A DNA stretch of 57,690 nucleotides. Origin: Paracoccaceae bacterium (GTDB taxonomy: Bacteria; Pseudomonadota; Alphaproteobacteria; Rhodobacterales; Rhodobacteraceae). The notes under the pieces are model-generated. The model was not told where the DNA came from. It did not search any database and worked only from the letters and a program-made list of their open reading frames with translations. Shown here piece after piece: positions 54,374 through 57,690 of the stretch. Location of the stretch: NCBI GenBank assembly GCA_030066905.1, contig JASJAR010000042.1, positions 1 through 57,690 of the forward strand, in the 5' to 3' direction. Numbering within the stretch: position 1 is the stretch's first letter; the number at the start of each line of letters is the position of its first letter. Both the position numbers and the translations under genes were made by a program.

Positions 54374-56212
54374 CTATTCTGCCGCCTCGCGGTAATTGAG
54401 GAACCCACCCGACTGCCGTTCCCAATAGCGCCCGTAAAGACCGCCGGCTTTGAGAAGCTCGGTGTGCGTGCCCTCTTCGACGATCCGCCCCCCATCGAGC
54501 ACCACGATCCGGTCCATCTGCGCCAGCGTCGACAGCCGGTGGGCGATGGCGAGCACGGTCTTGCCCTCCATCACCGTCTCCAGCGCGGCCTGAATCTCCG
54601 CCTCGACTTCCGAATCGAGGGCACTCGTCGCCTCGTCGAGCACGAGAATGGGCGCATCCTTCAAAATCGCCCGCGCCAGCGCGATCCGTTGTCGCTGCCC
54701 GCCAGAAAGCTTCACCCCGCGTTCGCCGAGATGGGCGTCGTAGCCCTTGCGGCCCTTGTGATCTTCAAGCCCCAGAATGAAGTGATGGGCCTCAGCGCGC
54801 TTGGCCGCCTTCACCATCTCGGCCTCGCTGGCACCGGGCTTGCCGTAGAGGATGTTCTCCCGCGCCGAGCGATTGAACATCGCCGTTTCCTGGGTGACCA
54901 TCGCGACCTGGCGCCTCAGGCTCTCCTGGGTCACGGCCGTCACATCGGCCCCGCCCACGAGCACGCGTCCCGCCTCGGCGTCGTAAAGCCGCAGAAGAAG
55001 CGACACCAGTGTCGACTTCCCCGCCCCCGAGGCGCCGACGATCCCCACCCGCTCGCCCGCATCGACGCTCAGCGTCACTTCGCTGACCCCACCGGTCTGG
55101 CGGCCATAGGCAAAGCTCACACCCTCGAACCGGATCGAGGCATCCTCCAGCGCAATGGGGTGCGCGTTCGCCGCATCGGTGAGCGTATAGGGTGGCGTGA
55201 GCGTCCGCATCCCGTCTTCCACCTCGCCGACATTGGCATAGATCGCCATTAGCGTATGGCTCACCCAACCCGTCATCTGCGCGATGCGGATCGAGATTGC
55301 GCCCGCGGCGGCGATATCCCCCGGGCTCGCCTGCCCAAGGCTCCAGAGATAGAGCGTCGAGCCGATCAAGAGCACCGGCAGCACGCCCGCCAGCGTCATC
55401 AGGCAAAACCGAAACCAGGCCGCGATCACCCCGTAATCGAGCACCCGCTCGCGGAAGGTGCGGATCGCCCCGAGGGCCGCGCTTTCCTCATGCTCGGCAT
55501 GGGCGAAAAGCTTCACCGTCTTGATGTTGGTGATCGTGTCGACGACCTGCCCCGTCACCATCGCCCGTGCCCCGGCCCGCTCCTTCGAGCGCACCCGGAT
55601 GCGCGGCATGAACCAGCGGATCATCCCGAGATAAGCCACGAGCCAGACGGCGAGGCCGAAGGCCATCCAACCATTGATGGTGGTCAACAGAAGCGCCGAG
55701 CCGATGAGCGACGCGAGCGCGAAGAAGACGACGTTGATGACCTCCGAGGCCACATCGGTCAGCGCCCGAGCGGTCTGCATCTGTTTCTGCGCGATGCGGC
55801 CCGCGAAATCGTCGTCGAAGAACGTCACCGCCTGCCCGAGCGTCCAGCGGTGGAGCCGGGTGAGCACCAAAGGGTTCACGTTGGGTGCGACGACCACGGC
55901 ATTGGCCATCGACGAGAGCCCGAAGAGCACTGGCCTGAGGATCAGGAAAAAGAGCAACACAGTGGCCAGAAGGAGGACATTGGACGAGAAATACCCCTCC
56001 GGCCCCGCCGCGACCGCGCTGTCGATGACCATGCCGAGGAGGATCGCCGAGAGCACTTCGAGCGTGCCGGCCGCCGCCGAAATCCCCCCCGCAATCAGAA
56101 GCACCGGGAAGGAGCCCCTAAGCGCCCAGCGGAAAAACGCCCCCAACGTCCTTGGGGGCGGCCCTTCCGCTCGCTGGAAGGCGTCGATCAGATTGCCGAA
56201 CCGCCGTATCAC
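54374..56212 (-). CDS. ABC exporter half-transporter (permease + ATPase)
   Basis: A 612-residue type IV ABC exporter with six membrane spans (about 35-340) fused to an ATPase. Walker A is GASGAGKST, Q-loop VTQETAMF, the signature LSGGQRQRIALARAI, Walker B ILVLDEATSALDSEVE with the catalytic Glu, and H-loop AIAHRLSTL. The membrane part has FFDDDFAGRIAQKQMQ. Its start overlaps the stop of the next half-transporter by four bases, so the two probably make a heterodimer. Substrate unknown (drugs, lipids or peptides). Confidence 0.94.
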   Translation of the reverse strand: MIRRFGNLIDAFQRAEGPPPRTLGAFFRWALRGSFPVLLIAGGISAAAGTLEVLSAILLGMVIDSAVAAGPEGYFSSNVLLLATVLLFFLILRPVLFGLSSMANAVVVAPNVNPLVLTRLHRWTLGQAVTFFDDDFAGRIAQKQMQTARALTDVASEVINVVFFALASLIGSALLLTTINGWMAFGLAVWLVAYLGMIRWFMPRIRVRSKERAGARAMVTGQVVDTITNIKTVKLFAHAEHEESAALGAIRTFRERVLDYGVIAAWFRFCLMTLAGVLPVLLIGSTLYLWSLGQASPGDIAAAGAISIRIAQMTGWVSHTLMAIYANVGEVEDGMRTLTPPYTLTDAANAHPIALEDASIRFEGVSFAYGRQTGGVSEVTLSVDAGERVGIVGASGAGKSTLVSLLLRLYDAEAGRVLVGGADVTAVTQESLRRQVAMVTQETAMFNRSARENILYGKPGASEAEMVKAAKRAEAHHFILGLEDHKGRKGYDAHLGERGVKLSGGQRQRIALARAILKDAPILVLDEATSALDSEVEAEIQAALETVMEGKTVLAIAHRLSTLAQMDRIVVLDGGRIVEEGTHTELLKAGGLYGRYWERQSGGFLNYREAAE

Positions 56213-57690
56213 TCCGCCGCCTCGCCTGCCGCTGCATCCGTGCCGATGAACCCGCCCGACTGGCGCGCCCAGAACCTCGCATATAGCCCGGCCCTGGCCA
56301 AAAGCGCGTCGTGGTCGCCCATTTCCACGATGGCCCCGTCGTCGATCACCACGATCCGGTCCATCGCCGCGATGGTCGAGAGCCGGTGGGCGATGGCGAT
56401 GACGGTCTTTCCTTCCATCATCCCGTAAAGCGTGCGCTGAATTTCCGCCTCGACCTCCGAATCGAGGGCACTCGTCGCCTCGTCGAGCACGAGGATCGGC
56501 GCATCCTTCAGAATGACCCGCGCAAGGGCGACCCGCTGGCGCTGCCCGCCGGAGAGCTTCACCCCCCGTTCGCCGACCTGCGCGGTATAGCCCTCCCGGC
56601 CCTCGGGGTCTTGCAGGTCGAGGATGAAGTCATGGGCCTCGGCGCGCCTTGCGGCCTCGAACACCTCTGCCTCGCTGGCCTCGGGGCGCCCGTAAAGGAT
56701 GTTGTCCATCACCGAACGATGCAGGAGCGAGCTGTCCTGCTGGACCATCCCGATGACCCGCCGCAGACTGTCTTGGGTGACATCGGCAATGTCCTGCCCG
56801 TCGATCAGAATGCGCCCCTTTTCGGTGTCGTAGAACCGCAAGAGGAGTTTCACGAGCGTCGACTTTCCAGCCCCCGACCGGCCCACGAGCCCGACCTTCT
56901 CGCCGGGTGCGATGTCGAGCGAGACGTCTCTCAGCCCGCCCGATCCGCGGCCGTAATGGTGCGAAAGACCTTGAAACTCGATCCGCCCCTCGGCGAGGTG
57001 CAAGGGTTTCGCGCCCGCCTTGTCGGTGAGCGTGATCGGCTGCGCGATGGTCTCCATCCCCTCCGAGACGATCCCGAGGTTCTGGAAAAAGCTCGACAGG
57101 GCCCACATGATCCACCCGGTCATCGCGTTGAGCCGCAAGACCAGCGCCGAGGCCGCCGCGACCACACCCGCACTCGCCGAGCCCGCCACCCAAAGCCAGA
57201 TCGCCCAGCCGACGACGCCCACGATCAAAAGCCCGTTGAGCGCGGTCAGCATCACGTTCATCATCGTGTAGATGCGCATCTCCACCTGGAAGGTCCGCCG
57301 CGTGCCCTCGATGGCGTCCTTAGCGTAGGCCAGTTCCCGGTCGTGATGGGCGAACATCTTCACCGAATGGATGTTGGTGTAGGCGTCGACCACCCGGCCG
57401 GTCACCTCGCTCCGGGCATCCGACGCCGCCTTCGAGGCGGGCCCCACCCGGGTCACCGTCCAACGCACGAGAAGCCCGTAAAGCACCGTCCAGGCGAGAA
57501 GCGGAAAGAGAAGCCGCGGGTCGGCATCCATCAAAAGGATCGCCGCGCCGATGAGATAGGCCACCGAAAACGCAATCGCATCGAAGATCTGAAAGATCGC
57601 CTCACCGGCGGCCGGTGGGGTCTGCATGATCCGGTTGGCGATCCGGCCCGCGAAATCGTTCTCGAACCAGCCCACCGACTGCCTGAGCAC
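56209..57690 (-). CDS. ABC exporter half-transporter, N-terminus cut by window edge
   Basis: 493 residues of an ABC exporter; the gene continues past the right edge. It is paired with the gene at 54374-56212: same plan, with FENDFAGRIANRIMQ at the cut side, Walker A GRSGAGKST, signature LSGGQRQRVALARVI, Walker B LVLDEATSALDSEVE and AIAHRLSTI. Both ATPases look catalytically intact, unlike heterodimers where one site is degenerate. Overlap of four bases with the partner. Confidence 0.93.
   Translation of the reverse strand: MLRQSVGWFENDFAGRIANRIMQTPPAAGEAIFQIFDAIAFSVAYLIGAAILLMDADPRLLFPLLAWTVLYGLLVRWTVTRVGPASKAASDARSEVTGRVVDAYTNIHSVKMFAHHDRELAYAKDAIEGTRRTFQVEMRIYTMMNVMLTALNGLLIVGVVGWAIWLWVAGSASAGVVAAASALVLRLNAMTGWIMWALSSFFQNLGIVSEGMETIAQPITLTDKAGAKPLHLAEGRIEFQGLSHHYGRGSGGLRDVSLDIAPGEKVGLVGRSGAGKSTLVKLLLRFYDTEKGRILIDGQDIADVTQDSLRRVIGMVQQDSSLLHRSVMDNILYGRPEASEAEVFEAARRAEAHDFILDLQDPEGREGYTAQVGERGVKLSGGQRQRVALARVILKDAPILVLDEATSALDSEVEAEIQRTLYGMMEGKTVIAIAHRLSTIAAMDRIVVIDDGAIVEMGDHDALLARAGLYARFWARQSGGFIGTDAAAGEAAE

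Overview
The window is a GC-rich chromosomal segment from an alphaproteobacterium, almost certainly of the order Rhodobacterales (Roseobacter/Rhodobacter group). The evidence is the residue-level character of its core genes, the rimP-nusA-ylxR-infB and ptsN/hpf/lpt gene orders, short RNase D without HRDC domain, an RpoH promoter of the alphaproteobacterial type before dnaK, and a SmoE-type polyol-binding protein. The genus cannot be fixed from sequence alone. No tRNA, rRNA, CRISPR array, prophage or insertion sequence was seen. About 55 protein genes fill the window densely, often with 1-4 base overlaps.

Layout. 1-4767: hexitol uptake and catabolism (binding protein running off the left edge, LacI-type repressor, PfkB sugar kinase, GatZ), with two similar palindromic operator candidates. 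4831-10192: complete oligopeptide ABC importer (OppA, B, C and a fused OppD-OppF ATPase). 10351-13987: small membrane protein, RNase D, LptA, LptB, long HPF, PtsN; lptC and rpoN, often found in this neighbourhood, are absent. 13990-23903: the main accessory region, an envelope-glycan locus with a two-part sulfotransferase, four glycosyltransferases (GT14-like, DVDEF-type, GT4-like, GT2), GalU, the PAP phosphatase CysQ, and on the other strand a polysaccharide-export ABC permease without an adjacent ATPase, plus an SH3-domain protein. 24290-29867: MipA/OmpV outer-membrane protein, AlkB, DnaK, DnaJ, RadC. 29878-37663: an OmpA/solute-binding fusion with a membrane-anchored partner, SecA, a parvulin isomerase, ArgJ and MutT.

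37787-43353: a 45-residue small protein in an AT-rich island, then infB, a YlxR-L7Ae fusion, nusA and rimP (minus strand), preceded by a good sigma-70 promoter and a strong intrinsic terminator inside the leader. 43502-49461: CAP-domain protein, proline iminopeptidase, UbiG, MarR regulator, nitrilase-family amidase, glutaredoxin, ComF-type phosphoribosyltransferase and a methyltransferase. 49521-57690: ferrochelatase, two L,D-transpeptidases around a CAP-domain lipoprotein, a TrmA/RumA-type RNA methyltransferase with a VOC protein, and a pair of ABC exporter half-transporters, the last cut by the right edge.

How it fits together. The most interesting proposal is the glycan locus: GalU would supply UDP-glucose, the glycosyltransferases build a glycan, the sulfotransferase decorates it using PAPS, CysQ removes the PAP by-product, and the KpsM-like permease could export it. 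This is inferred from gene content and is not proven. The second is leader attenuation of the rimP-nusA-infB operon. Other points are a glycosyltransferase whose only well-placed start is ATA, REP-like repeats at three intergenic sites, and an uncharacterised SecA-linked envelope protein pair.
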